64,000 bases of DNA from NCBI GenBank assembly GCA_014138725.1, contig JACJID010000004.1, positions 310,001 to 374,000 on the forward strand. The letters are read 5' to 3'. A program made the position numbers and the translations under genes. The DNA is from Kutzneria viridogrisea (GTDB lineage Bacteria > Actinomycetota > Actinomycetes > Mycobacteriales > Pseudonocardiaceae). Below the pieces are notes generated by a model. The model worked only from the letters and a program-made list of their open reading frames with translations. It ran no database searches and was not told the origin of the DNA. Shown here in pieces: positions 1 to 8,078 of this stretch. The first letter of the stretch is position 1; every line of letters begins with the position of its first letter.

Positions 1-810
1 CTGCGTGGTGAGCACCGTGCCATCGGCCATGCTGTTGATGCTCTTCACGCCCTTGACCGCGTGCGTGGCCACCTCCTTGTTCTGCGCCTTGCTGAACTCG
101 TAGACGGCGCTGCCGGTGCTCACCCAGAGCAGGTCGGCGTTGGCAGGGTTGGGCACCAGGTCGTGCCCGTCCTTGGTGGGCAGCGCCCAGCTGCTGGTCC
201 TGCTCAGCTTGGGCGCGGCGGGCGTGCCACCGACCTTGAGCGCGACCAACTCGTCATGACCGAGTGCCCACAACACCTTCCGGCCGCTGTCCCAGTAGAC
301 GCCGTGCGCCTGGTCCAGGTCGTACTGCACGTACTTGCTCGCGGCCGGTCCCTGCGAGGCGGTGTAGACCCGCACGAACTTGCCGGTGCTGGAGGCCACC
401 GCCACGTTGCCGTCGGGCAGCAGTTCGGCGCTGTGTGTGTTGCCGCCCGGCTTGCCGCCCCAGACCCGCTTGCCGCTGGGATAGCTCACCACGGCCGCCA
501 GCCCCTTGGAGTCGGCGGTCACCACCACCTTGTGCCCGCTGCGGTCCGTGCGCAGCTTGGCCTCGGTCGGCGCACCCCAGTACCCGGTGAGATCGCCGAA
601 GCCGTTGGCGGAACTGGGCTTCCAGGACCACTTCTGCGCACCGGCCGCGTTCCAGTCGGTCGCCGCCGCGTCGTACACGCGGATCGCTCCGCTGCCCGCC
701 TGGTCGGTCACGGCGACCAGCTGCTGACTCGCCTGTGCCTGGGCCACGCCGGGCGCCGTGAGGCCGAGCGCGGTCGCGGCGACGAGCAGTACCTGCCTGA
801 GTCTCCCCAT
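1..810 (-). CDS. Secreted DUF6528-like protein (3' end beyond window)
   Basis: Reading leftward from an ATG at 810, 270 codons stay open to base 1, so the C-terminus lies outside the window. Residues 1-23 are a signal peptide (positively charged start MGRLRQ, a hydrophobic run, then an Ala-Gln-Ala cleavage region), so the protein is exported. The mature part has repeated short beta-strand units with Trp-Gly, Asp-Gly and Gly-Lys turns, for example VVSYPSGKRVWGG and LLPDGNVAVASS, as expected of a beta-propeller-like fold. This pattern matches the secreted DUF6528 family of actinomycetes, whose biochemical role is unknown. It is divergent from the Lrp-type regulator, with about 60 bases between the two starts. 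The family call rests on recalled sequence pattern; secretion and the propeller-like repeats are read directly. Confidence 0.8.
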   Translation of the reverse strand, partial: MGRLRQVLLVAATALGLTAPGVAQAQASQQLVAVTDQAGSGAIRVYDAAATDWNAAGAQKWSWKPSSANGFGDLTGYWGAPTEAKLRTDRSGHKVVVTADSKGLAAVVSYPSGKRVWGGKPGGNTHSAELLPDGNVAVASSTGKFVRVYTASQGPAASKYVQYDLDQAHGVYWDSGRKVLWALGHDELVALKVGGTPAAPKLSRTSSWALPTKDGHDLVPNPANADLLWVSTGSAVYEFSKAQNKEVATHAVKGVKSINSMADGTVLTTQ

Positions 811-859
811 GGCGCCACCCTAACGCCGGTTCCGGTGACCACGGGGTGAACAGTCACGC

Positions 860-865
860 TAGCGT
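860..865 (+). promoter_or_regulatory. Predicted -10 box for a leaderless Lrp-family mRNA
   Basis: TAGCGT fits the actinobacterial TANNNT consensus. A weak -35 (GTGACC, 835-840) lies 19 bases upstream. Initiation 7-8 bases downstream falls on the GTG at 873. The same -10 hexamer occurs before the operon at 58.9 kb. Confidence 0.45.
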
Positions 866-872
866 TTGCCAG

Positions 873-1838
873 GTGGAGCCGCTCACCCTGGACGCGCTGG
901 ACCGCCAACTGATGCACGCGCTGCAACTGGACGGGCGTGCCCCGTTCGCGCGCATCGCCGCCGTGCTGGTGGTCTCCGACCAGACCGTCGCGCGGCGCTA
1001 CCACCGGCTGCGCTCGGCGGGGGCCCTGCGCGTGCTCGGCCTGACCGCCGCCCGGCGGCTGGGCCAGGTGGACTGGTTCCTGCGGGTGCAGTGCGCCCCC
1101 GACGCCGCGACCACGGTCGCCGCCGCGCTGGCCCGGCGCGAGGACACGTCCTGGGTCAGCCTCACCTCCGGCGGCACGGAGATCACCTGTGTCGCCCGCG
1201 GCGCACAGGACACCGTGCTGCTGAGCAAGCTGCCCCGTTCGCCGCGCATCCTGTCGGTCACGGCGCACTGCCTGCTGCGCTCCATCGCCGGTCACGAGGC
1301 CGCCTGGCCGGGGCGGACGGCGGCGCTGTCAGCCGACCAGGTCGCCGCGCTCCAGTGGACCGGATCGTCCGAAGTGGACGTCACGCTCACCGAGCCGGAT
1401 CACGCGGTGCTGCGCGTACTGGCCGAGGACGGCCGCGCCGACCACGCACGGCTGGCCAAGGCGGGCGGCTGCTCGGAGTCCACCGTGCGCCGCCGACTCG
1501 ACCAGTTGCGCCGCGGCCAGGTCCTGTACTTCGACGTGGAGACCGACTCCCGGCTGTTCGGCTACCACAGCGAGTCCGTGCTCTGGCTCACCGTCGCCCC
1601 GGCGCAGCTGGCCACGGTGGCGCGGGCACTGGCCGGGCACGCCGAGATCGCCTTCGCCGCCGCGACCACCGGACCGTCCAATGTGGTCGCGTTCGCCGTG
1701 TGCCGTGACGCCGACGCGCTCTACACGTACCTGTCCGAACGCATCGGCGCCCTGCCCGGCGTGCTACAGGTCGAGACCGCGCCCATCGTCCGCTCCGCCA
1801 AACGCGCGGGCACTCTCCTGCTGCCCCACCCCCACTGA
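873..1838 (+). CDS. Lrp/AsnC-family transcriptional regulator with two HTH domains
   Basis: This DNA-binding regulator of the leucine-responsive family has a duplicated layout. A first AsnC-type helix-turn-helix (LDRQLMHALQLDGRAPFARI with its recognition helix) lies near residues 5-55. A degenerate ligand-binding half follows. A second HTH (DHAVLRVLAEDGRADHARLA, then SESTVRRRLDQL) lies near 175-225, and a final RAM-like sensor domain reaches the end. I chose the GTG at 873 rather than the GTG at 846: a -10 box TAGCGT at 860-865 puts the predicted transcription start on the 873 GTG, so the mRNA is probably leaderless. The effector is unknown. Its closest partner is the divergent secreted protein; the GNAT gene converges on it across a repeat-rich gap. 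Confidence 0.87.
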   Translation: MEPLTLDALDRQLMHALQLDGRAPFARIAAVLVVSDQTVARRYHRLRSAGALRVLGLTAARRLGQVDWFLRVQCAPDAATTVAAALARREDTSWVSLTSGGTEITCVARGAQDTVLLSKLPRSPRILSVTAHCLLRSIAGHEAAWPGRTAALSADQVAALQWTGSSEVDVTLTEPDHAVLRVLAEDGRADHARLAKAGGCSESTVRRRLDQLRRGQVLYFDVETDSRLFGYHSESVLWLTVAPAQLATVARALAGHAEIAFAAATTGPSNVVAFAVCRDADALYTYLSERIGALPGVLQVETAPIVRSAKRAGTLLLPHPH

Positions 1839-1839
1839 C

Positions 1840-1973
1840 CCGCGTGTCGGCGCTTGCAGCACCGCGTGTCGGCGCTTCCGGTACGGCGTGTTCGCTTGTC
1901 CGGCAAGCCTTCTCACCAGCTGGGAAATCGCCCGCGAGGCGCCGACACACCGTACGCCGAGCGCCGACACGCG
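1840..1973. repeat. Nested direct and inverted GTGTCGGCGCT repeats between convergent genes
   Basis: The gap between the Lrp gene and the GNAT gene holds two direct copies of CGCGTGTCGGCGCT (1841-1854 and 1863-1876) and a perfect inverted copy, AGCGCCGACACGCG (1960-1973). A degenerate inner pair also fits: GTACGGCGTGTTCG near 1881 against CGCCGACACACCGTA near 1940. Either direct copy can pair with the inverted copy, giving alternative long stems that could terminate both convergent genes. There is no T-run. Copy number suggests repeat expansion more than a simple terminator. Confidence 0.7.
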
Positions 1974-1983
1974 CGGTCCCGGG

Positions 1984-2805
1984 CTAGGCCACCGACTCGC
2001 CGCGGTCCAGCACGTACCGGCCGCTCCGGGTGAAGGCGCTGATCACCGCGCCCTCGGCGAGCAGCTCACCGAGCACCTCGCGCACGGCGCCACGCCAGGC
2101 GCGGGCGGCCTCGGGGCGGACCAGGCGCAGCTGGTAGATGTCACGGGGCACGGCAACGAGCACGAACCGGCCGTTGAGGCTGCCGCGCACGGGCAGCTCG
2201 TCCCCGTCCACGGACAGGCCCACGGTGGTACCGGGCACGGGCTCCCACTCGGCGGCGGGCCGCTGCCCGGCGAGGTCCCAGGTGAGCAGCAGGCGGTCGC
2301 TGTCGTCCCCGGAGTTCAGGGCGTCGGGCATGTCCCCGTAGAAGCCGGGCAGGTAGACGGCCCGGTGCGCACCGAGCTTGGTGACGTTGAAGTAGGCGTT
2401 GCGGGCGACCAGCGGGTCGAAGGTCCAGCGCACGGTGGTGACGCCGTTGTCCAGCGCCCAGGCACGCTGGTGCAGCTTGATCGCGTAGCCGACGCGGCGC
2501 CCCTGGCCGCCGGGCGTGACCCCGGTGATGTGCGAGTGCAGGCTGCGCTCGTGCGGCGGGCCGAAGAACGCCACGGACGCACCGATCAGTTGACCGCGGC
2601 GGAAGGCGCCCACCACGTAGTTCCCGGCCTGGGCGAACGCGCGCAGCCACTCCACGGTGACCGGCGGGACGCCCGGTTCCGGCCGCCAGATGCTCTCGAA
2701 CAGGGCCTGTACCTCGGCGAGGTCGGAGAGTTCGTGCAGTCCGCGCAGGTCAACGCCGGCGTCACGGGCCGCGGCGCCTGCTTCTGCCTCGAAATCGGTG
2801 TCCAC
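1984..2805 (-). CDS. GNAT-family N-acetyltransferase (COG3375-like)
   Basis: This is a 273-residue acetyltransferase-fold protein. The acetyl-CoA binding motif is recognisable as TGVTPGGQGRRVGYAIKLHQ around residues 90-110, with the preceding strand LIGASVAFFGPP. Strands such as TVRWTFDPLVARNAYFNVTKLG complete the fold. The longer C-terminal part, with the LLLTWDLAGQRP segment, resembles the COG3375 subgroup, whose substrates are largely unknown. In that subgroup, proteins of this type sit near menaquinone or amino-acid genes, but nothing here fixes a substrate. It is transcribed leftward just downstream of the P450 gene (18-base gap), so co-transcription with the P450 is likely. The start is an ATG at 2805. 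Confidence 0.82.
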   Translation of the reverse strand: MDTDFEAEAGAAARDAGVDLRGLHELSDLAEVQALFESIWRPEPGVPPVTVEWLRAFAQAGNYVVGAFRRGQLIGASVAFFGPPHERSLHSHITGVTPGGQGRRVGYAIKLHQRAWALDNGVTTVRWTFDPLVARNAYFNVTKLGAHRAVYLPGFYGDMPDALNSGDDSDRLLLTWDLAGQRPAAEWEPVPGTTVGLSVDGDELPVRGSLNGRFVLVAVPRDIYQLRLVRPEAARAWRGAVREVLGELLAEGAVISAFTRSGRYVLDRGESVA

Positions 2806-2823
2806 AGCGGGGATTCACGCCTT

Positions 2824-4230
2824 TCACGAGGAACTGTTCACCCCCAGCTTGCCACCTCGCACGGCACCCGTGGGCCTGCGGGCGGACAAAGTCAGTGAGA
2901 ATCCCTCAGGCTTGAGTGTGAGCAGTTCTTGCACGCGCAACGCGTAGTCCGGATCCGCGGCGAAGTCGTAGCGGTGCAGCAACAGTCCGAGCACCAGGAT
3001 CGCTTCGTGCAGGGCGAACTGGCGGCCGATGCAGGCGCGTTCGCCGGTGCCCCAGGGCTTGAACACGTGTGCCGGCCTGGCCTTGACCCGTTCGGGCAGG
3101 AACCGGTCGGGGTCGAAGCGCTCCACGTCCTGTCCCCACACGGGATCGCGGTGCAGCATCGGGATCAGCAGCAGTACCCACTCCCCCGCGCGCAGTGGCA
3201 ACCGGCCGCCGAGCACCGTGTCGACCTTGGCCTGGCGGGCGAACGCGGGCGCGGTGGGCCACAGCCGCAGCGCCTCGTCGAAGACCCTGCGCACGTAGCG
3301 CAGCTTGGCCACCTGCTCGAAGGACGGATCGGGCTCGCCACCGGCACCCCACTCGGCGTCCACCTCGGCCTGCGCCCTGGCCAGCACCTCGGGGTTGCGG
3401 GCCAGGTAGTACAGCGCGAAGGACAGCGCCCCCGAGGTGGTCTCGTGCCCGGCGACCAGGAAGGTGATCACCTGGTTGCGGATGTTCACCTCGTCCAGTG
3501 GGCCGCTGCCATCGGCGTGCGCGGTGTTGAGCATCAGCCCGAGCAGGTCGTCTGTGCGCTGGTCCCCGCTGGCGACCCTGGCGCGGATCACCTCGTCCAC
3601 CACCGAGGCCATGTACGCACGGTCGACGTCGTAGCGCCGGTCCGCCTTGCGGAACAGCAGGTCACCGACCAGCGGTGGCCGCAGCAGGTTGCGCTGCGCG
3701 TGGCGCAGCGTGGCGAACATGGCGCTGACGAACGGGTGCGGCCGTTCGCGCTGGAACGAGTCGAAGGAGTAGCCGAACCCGGTGCGGCCGATGGTCTCCA
3801 GGGTCAGCCGGGTCATGTCCGGGGTGACCTCCACCCGGTCGCGGGCGTCCCAGCGGGCGAGCAGTTCCCTGGCCACGGCGAGCATGTGCGGGTGGTAGCC
3901 GCGCATCGCCTGCTGGGTGAAGGCCGGGCGCAGGATGTCGTGCGCCTTGCGCCAGTTCGGTTCCTCGTTGTACGCGGTGAACAGCCCGTCCCCGGCCAGG
4001 TCGCGCAGCTTGGCGACCCCGGGCAGCACGTGCTTGCCGAACCGGCGCTCCTCGGCCAGTTCGGCGGCCATCTCCGCGTCGCTGACGATCACGAACCGGC
4101 GGCGGAACAGCTTGCGCTCGTAGACCGGGCCCAGTTCGCGGGCCAGGCGCATGGAGTCCTGCAACGGGGTCCTCGGCGTCCTGCCGAGCACGTCACCGAC
4201 CAGCGGTACCCGCCAGCGCGGGTGGGGCAT
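2824..4230 (-). CDS. Cytochrome P450, CYP102-like heme domain without reductase
   Basis: This heme-thiolate monooxygenase has about 468 residues. It shows the I-helix oxygen-activation motif AGHETTSG, the K-helix ExxR in FDEALRLWP, and the heme loop FKPWGTGERACIGRQFALHE, whose Cys is the axial ligand. The motifs resemble the heme domain of P450 BM3 (CYP102), a fatty-acid hydroxylase, but the gene stops after the heme domain, so an external reductase is needed; none is encoded in the window. I set the start at the ATG at 4230 (MPHPRWRVPLVGD). The longer version starting at 4290 would run through the operator and promoter shared with the TetR gene. On the minus strand a TTGACA lies about 50 bases upstream of the start. 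The divergent TetR probably represses it. Confidence 0.88.
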   Translation of the reverse strand: MPHPRWRVPLVGDVLGRTPRTPLQDSMRLARELGPVYERKLFRRRFVIVSDAEMAAELAEERRFGKHVLPGVAKLRDLAGDGLFTAYNEEPNWRKAHDILRPAFTQQAMRGYHPHMLAVARELLARWDARDRVEVTPDMTRLTLETIGRTGFGYSFDSFQRERPHPFVSAMFATLRHAQRNLLRPPLVGDLLFRKADRRYDVDRAYMASVVDEVIRARVASGDQRTDDLLGLMLNTAHADGSGPLDEVNIRNQVITFLVAGHETTSGALSFALYYLARNPEVLARAQAEVDAEWGAGGEPDPSFEQVAKLRYVRRVFDEALRLWPTAPAFARQAKVDTVLGGRLPLRAGEWVLLLIPMLHRDPVWGQDVERFDPDRFLPERVKARPAHVFKPWGTGERACIGRQFALHEAILVLGLLLHRYDFAADPDYALRVQELLTLKPEGFSLTLSARRPTGAVRGGKLGVNSSS

Positions 4231-4240
4231 CCGACTATTC

Positions 4241-4278
4241 GACACGGGTTCAATAGTGCCCCTTGTTGAACCGGTGTC
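4241..4278. promoter_or_regulatory. Probable TetR operator in the P450/TetR divergent promoter
   Basis: Half-sites GACACGGGTTCAA (4241-4253) and TTGAACCGGTGTC (4266-4278) are inverted repeats matching at 12 of 13 positions, separated by 12 bases. The site overlaps a minus-strand TTGACA (-35) for the P450 and lies 15-18 bases before the TetR start, where a bound TetR dimer would block both promoters. Confidence 0.7.
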
Positions 4279-4295
4279 AAGTAAGCTCACTCGTG

Positions 4296-4871
4296 ATGAC
4301 CTCCAGCACCCGTCGACGACTCAGCCCCGAGCAGCGCAGGTCCGAGCTGCTCGGCATCGGCGCGCGACTGTTCGCGCAGCGTCCGTACGAGGAGGTGTGG
4401 ATCGAGGAGGTCGCCGAGCTGGCCGGGGTCTCGCGCGGGCTGCTCTACCACTACTTCGCCACGAAGCGGGACTTCTTCGCGGCCATCGTGCGCGCGGAGT
4501 CCGAGCAGCTCTACGCGCTGAGCGACCCGGACCCCGCGCTGCCCAACGAGCAGCGGCTGGCCGCGGCCCTGGACGTCTACCTGGACTACGTGCAGCAGCA
4601 CGAGCACGGGTTCCGCGCCGTGCACCGCGGCGCGGCCAGCGCGGACGAGGGCATCCGCGCGATCGTGCGGGAGGGCCAGTCCCGGCAGGCGGAACGGATC
4701 ATGGCGGCGCTGGCCCCCGGCGAGCTCGGGGCGGAGGTGCTGCGGCTGGCCGTGCGCGGGTGGTTCTCCTTCCTCACCACGGTCTGCCTGGACTGGCTGG
4801 ACAACCCGGAGATCAGCCGCGAGCAGCTCCGCGACCTGTGCGCCAGGACCCTGCTCAGCGCGGTCAACTGA
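4296..4871 (+). CDS. TetR/AcrR-family transcriptional regulator
   Basis: This 191-residue repressor has the TetR N-terminal DNA-binding domain: RSELLGIGARLFAQRPYEEV, then IEEVAELAGVSRGLLYHYFA with the typical LYHYF recognition helix, and KRDFFAAI. The C-terminal ligand-binding half is alpha-helical and family-specific, with a WFSFLTTVCLDWL segment. The ATG at 4296 (or the adjacent GTG at 4293) is preferred over the upstream TTG at 4263, which lies inside the predicted operator. The gene diverges from the P450, so autoregulation and P450 repression by a lipophilic ligand are the simplest model. Its last 8 bases overlap the end of the converging condensation-domain gene. Confidence 0.88.
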   Translation: MTSSTRRRLSPEQRRSELLGIGARLFAQRPYEEVWIEEVAELAGVSRGLLYHYFATKRDFFAAIVRAESEQLYALSDPDPALPNEQRLAAALDVYLDYVQQHEHGFRAVHRGAASADEGIRAIVREGQSRQAERIMAALAPGELGAEVLRLAVRGWFSFLTTVCLDWLDNPEISREQLRDLCARTLLSAVN

Positions 4872-6057
4872 GCTCGGCGTGCACCCAGCGGTAGAACCGG
4901 TGCAGCGCTTCGAGCGCCTCGGACCGGCGCACCAGGTCCTGGCCGTAGGACAGCCAACCGGTGTAGCCCCCATCGGCGGGCACCAGGTCCAGCAGCAGCC
5001 CGAAGCGGCCCAGGCGGCGCGGTTGCACGTCGGTGCGCACCTGCGCGACCGCACCGGAGGGCAGCTCGTAGGTGCGCCGCGCCTGCGGACGCAGCGCGAT
5101 CATGGCCTGGGCCGGGGACTGCCGCGCGCCGCCGAGGTGCCGTAGTACCTCGTCGAAGGGCACGTCCTGGTGCTGCCAGGCGTGACACATGACCTCGTGC
5201 GTGTCAGCGGAGGAGAATCGAGACCCGAGTCTCAGCACCACCGTGTTCACGAACGGGCCCACCGTGCGCTCGCTGCCCGGGGCGGTGCGCCCCGGCACCG
5301 GCACGGCCACGCACACCTCGCGCGCCCGCGCGGTCTCGCCAAGGGATCTGGCCCAGGCCGTCACCAGCACGTCGAGGCTGGTGACCCCGGCCCTGCTCGC
5401 GCCCTGCCGCACGGCCTGGTCGGGCAGCCGCACCGGGATCGGGGCCGCGGCGGGCCGCTGCCGCTCGCGCACCTCGGCCAACAGCGGCGGCGCGTCGCAC
5501 AGCCGCTGCTTCCAGTACGCCAACTGCCGGTCCACCTCGGCCGTGCGGTCCAGGTAGTGGTGGAACTGCGGGGGCCGGTGGTCCACCTCGGCCGACCTGC
5601 CGCCGACCAGTGCGGAATACAGTTCCACGAACTCGGCGACCAACAGGTTCAGCGCCCAGTGGTCACAGCACACCTGGTGCACCACGATCAGCACGTGGTG
5701 CTGGGTGTCGCCGATGCTGGTGACCACGAAACGTGGCACGACCGGCCGAAGGAAATCAAAAGGCCGGGCGAGTTCTCTTTCCCGCACCTGGCGGACACCG
5801 GTGAGATTGACCGCGAATTGGAAAGAGATTTCCGGAGTGGCCGAGTCGACCACTTCCTGTTCGAAGTCGACCTGCGCGAACCAATAGCGCGCACGCAGTG
5901 CCGAATGCCGCCACACCAGTCGCCGAGCGGCCGCCACCACGTGCTCCACGTGCAGTGATCCGGTGACGACCAGCTCGGCGGCCAGTACGTGTTGTCGGGA
6001 GTCGGCGGTCACGGTCTCGTCCAGCAGTATTTGACGCTGCCCTGACAGAACAACCAC
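4864..6057 (-). CDS. Free-standing NRPS condensation-type domain with degenerate active site
   Basis: These 397 residues form one condensation (C) domain with no adenylation or carrier domain attached. Family motifs are present: LSGQRQILLDE (C1-like), RHSALRARY (C2), VGPFVNTVVLR (C5) and HQDVPFDEVLRHLG (C6). The catalytic HHxxxDG motif near residue 126 reads HQVCCDH instead, so the second His, the catalytic base in active C domains, is Gln and the Gly is His. Peptide-bond formation by the usual mechanism is therefore unlikely. Inactive C-type domains in glycopeptide synthetases (X domains) recruit P450 enzymes, and a P450 lies two genes away; a docking or scaffold role is an inference from this. 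The first quarter of the gene is visibly less GC-rich than its surroundings. The ATG at 6057 is accepted. Confidence 0.85.
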   Translation of the reverse strand: MVVLSGQRQILLDETVTADSRQHVLAAELVVTGSLHVEHVVAAARRLVWRHSALRARYWFAQVDFEQEVVDSATPEISFQFAVNLTGVRQVRERELARPFDFLRPVVPRFVVTSIGDTQHHVLIVVHQVCCDHWALNLLVAEFVELYSALVGGRSAEVDHRPPQFHHYLDRTAEVDRQLAYWKQRLCDAPPLLAEVRERQRPAAAPIPVRLPDQAVRQGASRAGVTSLDVLVTAWARSLGETARAREVCVAVPVPGRTAPGSERTVGPFVNTVVLRLGSRFSSADTHEVMCHAWQHQDVPFDEVLRHLGGARQSPAQAMIALRPQARRTYELPSGAVAQVRTDVQPRRLGRFGLLLDLVPADGGYTGWLSYGQDLVRRSEALEALHRFYRWVHAELS

Positions 6058-6188
6058 TCGATTCAGCCCCAGTCACACCCGCTCGAATATACGAATGGAC
6101 GGTAACCGAGGGGTGCTCAGACCGTCCAGCCGCCACCTGGGGGCTGTGAGCGCGTTCACCGATCGGGTGTACTTTAGTAACATCGGGA

Positions 6189-6204
6189 ACCGCCGTTCGG
6201 CGGT
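6189..6204. terminator. Short hairpin after the peptidase gene
   Basis: ACCGCCG and CGGCGGT (7-base stem, 2-base spacer) lie 5 bases past the stop of the leftward hydrolase gene and before the condensation-domain gene. There is no T-run, as is usual for high-GC actinomycetes. It could end hydrolase transcription. Confidence 0.4.
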
Positions 6205-6208
6205 GTGT

Positions 6209-7468
6209 TCAGGCGTGGCCGTGCAACAGGGAAAGCAACCGGTCCAGCACTGCGCCATTCGCGGCGAGCCCGTCGTGCTCGTACTCGTTGGTGACCCAGG
6301 TGCGCGTACCGCGAATGGCCTCGGCGGTCTCCAGCGAGAAGTCCCGGTCCACGTACATGTCCTCGTGGTACAGCGCCGCCACGACCGGGACCTCGTTGCG
6401 GGCCAGCCGGTCCGGGTCGTACAGGTGCGGCCAGTCGGCGCGCTCGGCGAGCAGGTCGGCGGCGGCCCGCAGCGGCACCAGCGCCGGGTCCTGCTCGAAC
6501 ATCCAGGGGTAGATCATCTCGCCGGTGAACCGGACCTGCCCGGCCTCCGCGTCGAACTCGGCGAACTCCGCGCGCACCCGGTCGGCGGCCCAGCGCGAGG
6601 CCCCACCCTGGCAGTAGGTCGCCTCGTGCAGCACCGCGTACAGCGGCCGGGTGGCGAAGCTCGTGGCCGCGACCACCGCCTGCACGAAGGTCTCCGACAA
6701 CTCCTCGCCCAGGAACGCCTCCTCCAACAGGTAGTGCAACCCGTCGAAGCGGGCGGCCGCGCCGAAGTCGATGCCCAGCGACAGAAAGCGCTCCGCGGAC
6801 AGCCTCGCCCCGTCGGGCAGCACGACCTTGTTGCGCCGCAGGTGCCGCACGACCCGGTCGGCCAGTTCCTCGTCACCGGGGTAGCGCCGGAAGTACAGCT
6901 TGTTCTTGGCCAGCACGCGCGGGTACAGCGCGCGGTAGACCTGCTCGGCGTCGGCGTGCAGCGGCGGCAGGCCCCCGGTGAGCACCACCCCGTCCAGCGC
7001 CTCCGGGGCCAGCGACAGGTACGTCGTGGCACAGAACCCGCCGAAGCTCTGGCCCAACACGGTCCAGCGGCCGTCCTCGCCCAGCAGGTGGCGGCGCAGC
7101 AGCTCCGCGTCGCGCACGATCGAGTCCGCGCGGAAGTGGCCCAGGTACCCGGCCTGCTCCACGGGACTCATCCCGGCCAGGGTCTGCCGCGTGGCCGGGG
7201 TGCTGCGGCCGGTGCCGCGCTGGTCGAGCAGCAGCACGCGGTACTCGGTCAGCGCGCGCCGCAGCCACGGGCTGGTCGGCACCGGCCGGTTCGCCTTGTT
7301 GCCGGGGCCGCCCTGTAGGTACAGCAGCCAGGGCAGGTCATCGTGTTCCCGTTGGGAGGAAACGACTTCGCGGGCGAAGACCTGGATCTGCGCGCCGGTG
7401 GGCGCGGAGTGGTCCAACGGCACCGTGAGCAGGTGGTCACGGCACACCAGACCTGGACGTCGATACAT
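6209..7468 (-). CDS. Alpha/beta hydrolase, proline iminopeptidase-like (S33)
   Basis: This is a predicted cytoplasmic serine peptidase or esterase of about 419 residues. Family S33 marks are the oxyanion-hole strand LLYLQGGPG, LLLDQRGTGRS, and the nucleophile elbow GQSFGG near residue 140. The acid (in YHEDMYVDRDF) and the histidine (in EYEHDGL) lie in the expected C-terminal order. The cap region between about 180 and 330 is large and helical, as in prolyl aminopeptidases, which release N-terminal proline from peptides. The ATG at 7468 (MYRRPGLVCRDHLL) is chosen because the sequence upstream in the same frame (RKGRRYLAPRL) does not fit the family and runs into the promoter of the divergent secreted protein. 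A non-peptidase hydrolase role is possible. Confidence 0.87.
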   Translation of the reverse strand: MYRRPGLVCRDHLLTVPLDHSAPTGAQIQVFAREVVSSQREHDDLPWLLYLQGGPGNKANRPVPTSPWLRRALTEYRVLLLDQRGTGRSTPATRQTLAGMSPVEQAGYLGHFRADSIVRDAELLRRHLLGEDGRWTVLGQSFGGFCATTYLSLAPEALDGVVLTGGLPPLHADAEQVYRALYPRVLAKNKLYFRRYPGDEELADRVVRHLRRNKVVLPDGARLSAERFLSLGIDFGAAARFDGLHYLLEEAFLGEELSETFVQAVVAATSFATRPLYAVLHEATYCQGGASRWAADRVRAEFAEFDAEAGQVRFTGEMIYPWMFEQDPALVPLRAAADLLAERADWPHLYDPDRLARNEVPVVAALYHEDMYVDRDFSLETAEAIRGTRTWVTNEYEHDGLAANGAVLDRLLSLLHGHA

Positions 7469-7626
7469 GGCGGCCAGCCTAGGCGCAAGGTAGCGCCGTC
7501 CCTTCCGGAACCGGCCTTCGGGGCAGTGGATCAAGACTGTCCGGCCTCACCTTGAGGAGCGCGCGGCGGGGCCCGCGCCAGCCAGTCTGGTCGAGGTGCT
7601 GGAACACCACAACTGGAGGGAACCAC

Positions 7627-8049
7627 ATGAACAAGTCGGCACGCACGGCACTGGTCCTGGGGGCGGCGGCACTGGTGCTCGGCGGCGCGTTCGTCAGCAC
7701 GAGCGCGGCGGCGGGCCCGGCGGCGCCGAAGGCCCCCGCCGCGGTGACGAGCAGCTGGGCCAAGGTCAGCGCCAACGGTGCGCTGCTGGCGGGCCAGGGC
7801 ATCACCGGCATCAACAAGTTCGGCCGGGGCCGCTACAACCTGACCACCAGCGGTGACATCAGCAACTGCGCGCTCAACGGCACGCTGAACACCAACGGTG
7901 GCAGCGACCCGGGTCCGGGCAGCTCCTCGATCCTGGTCGGCGCGGTGAGCGGCAACACCCTGTTCGTGCGCACCGCGACCCCGTCCTCCACCAGCCCGTA
8001 CACGGTGGACGACGACCGCCCGTTCTCGCTGTCGATCACCTGCTACTGA
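7627..8049 (+). CDS. Small secreted protein of unknown function
   Basis: The product is a 140-residue exported protein. A strong ribosome binding site (GGAGGG, 7616-7621) precedes the ATG at 7627. Residues 1-29 are a signal peptide with an Ala/Leu/Gly core and an SAAAG cleavage area. The mature part has SWAKVSANGALLAGQGITGINKFG-type beta segments, with cysteines in ISNCALNGT and the terminal ITCY that could form one disulfide. I recognise this as a common class of short actinomycete extracellular proteins without an assigned function. It stands alone: divergent from the peptidase gene and converging on the HAD-family gene with only about 29 bases between. Confidence 0.85.
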   Translation: MNKSARTALVLGAAALVLGGAFVSTSAAAGPAAPKAPAAVTSSWAKVSANGALLAGQGITGINKFGRGRYNLTTSGDISNCALNGTLNTNGGSDPGPGSSSILVGAVSGNTLFVRTATPSSTSPYTVDDDRPFSLSITCY

Positions 8050-8078
8050 CGCGGTGAACCGAGCGCTGCGCCAGGCCC

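Noticed and set aside
2929-4269. Long plus-strand open frame opposite the P450 gene
   Set aside because: High GC content leaves long open antisense frames. Its residues show no family features, while the minus strand encodes a full P450.
2824-7468. Full biosynthetic gene cluster around the P450 and condensation domain
   Set aside because: No adenylation, carrier, ketosynthase or export genes are present; only a small module can be supported.
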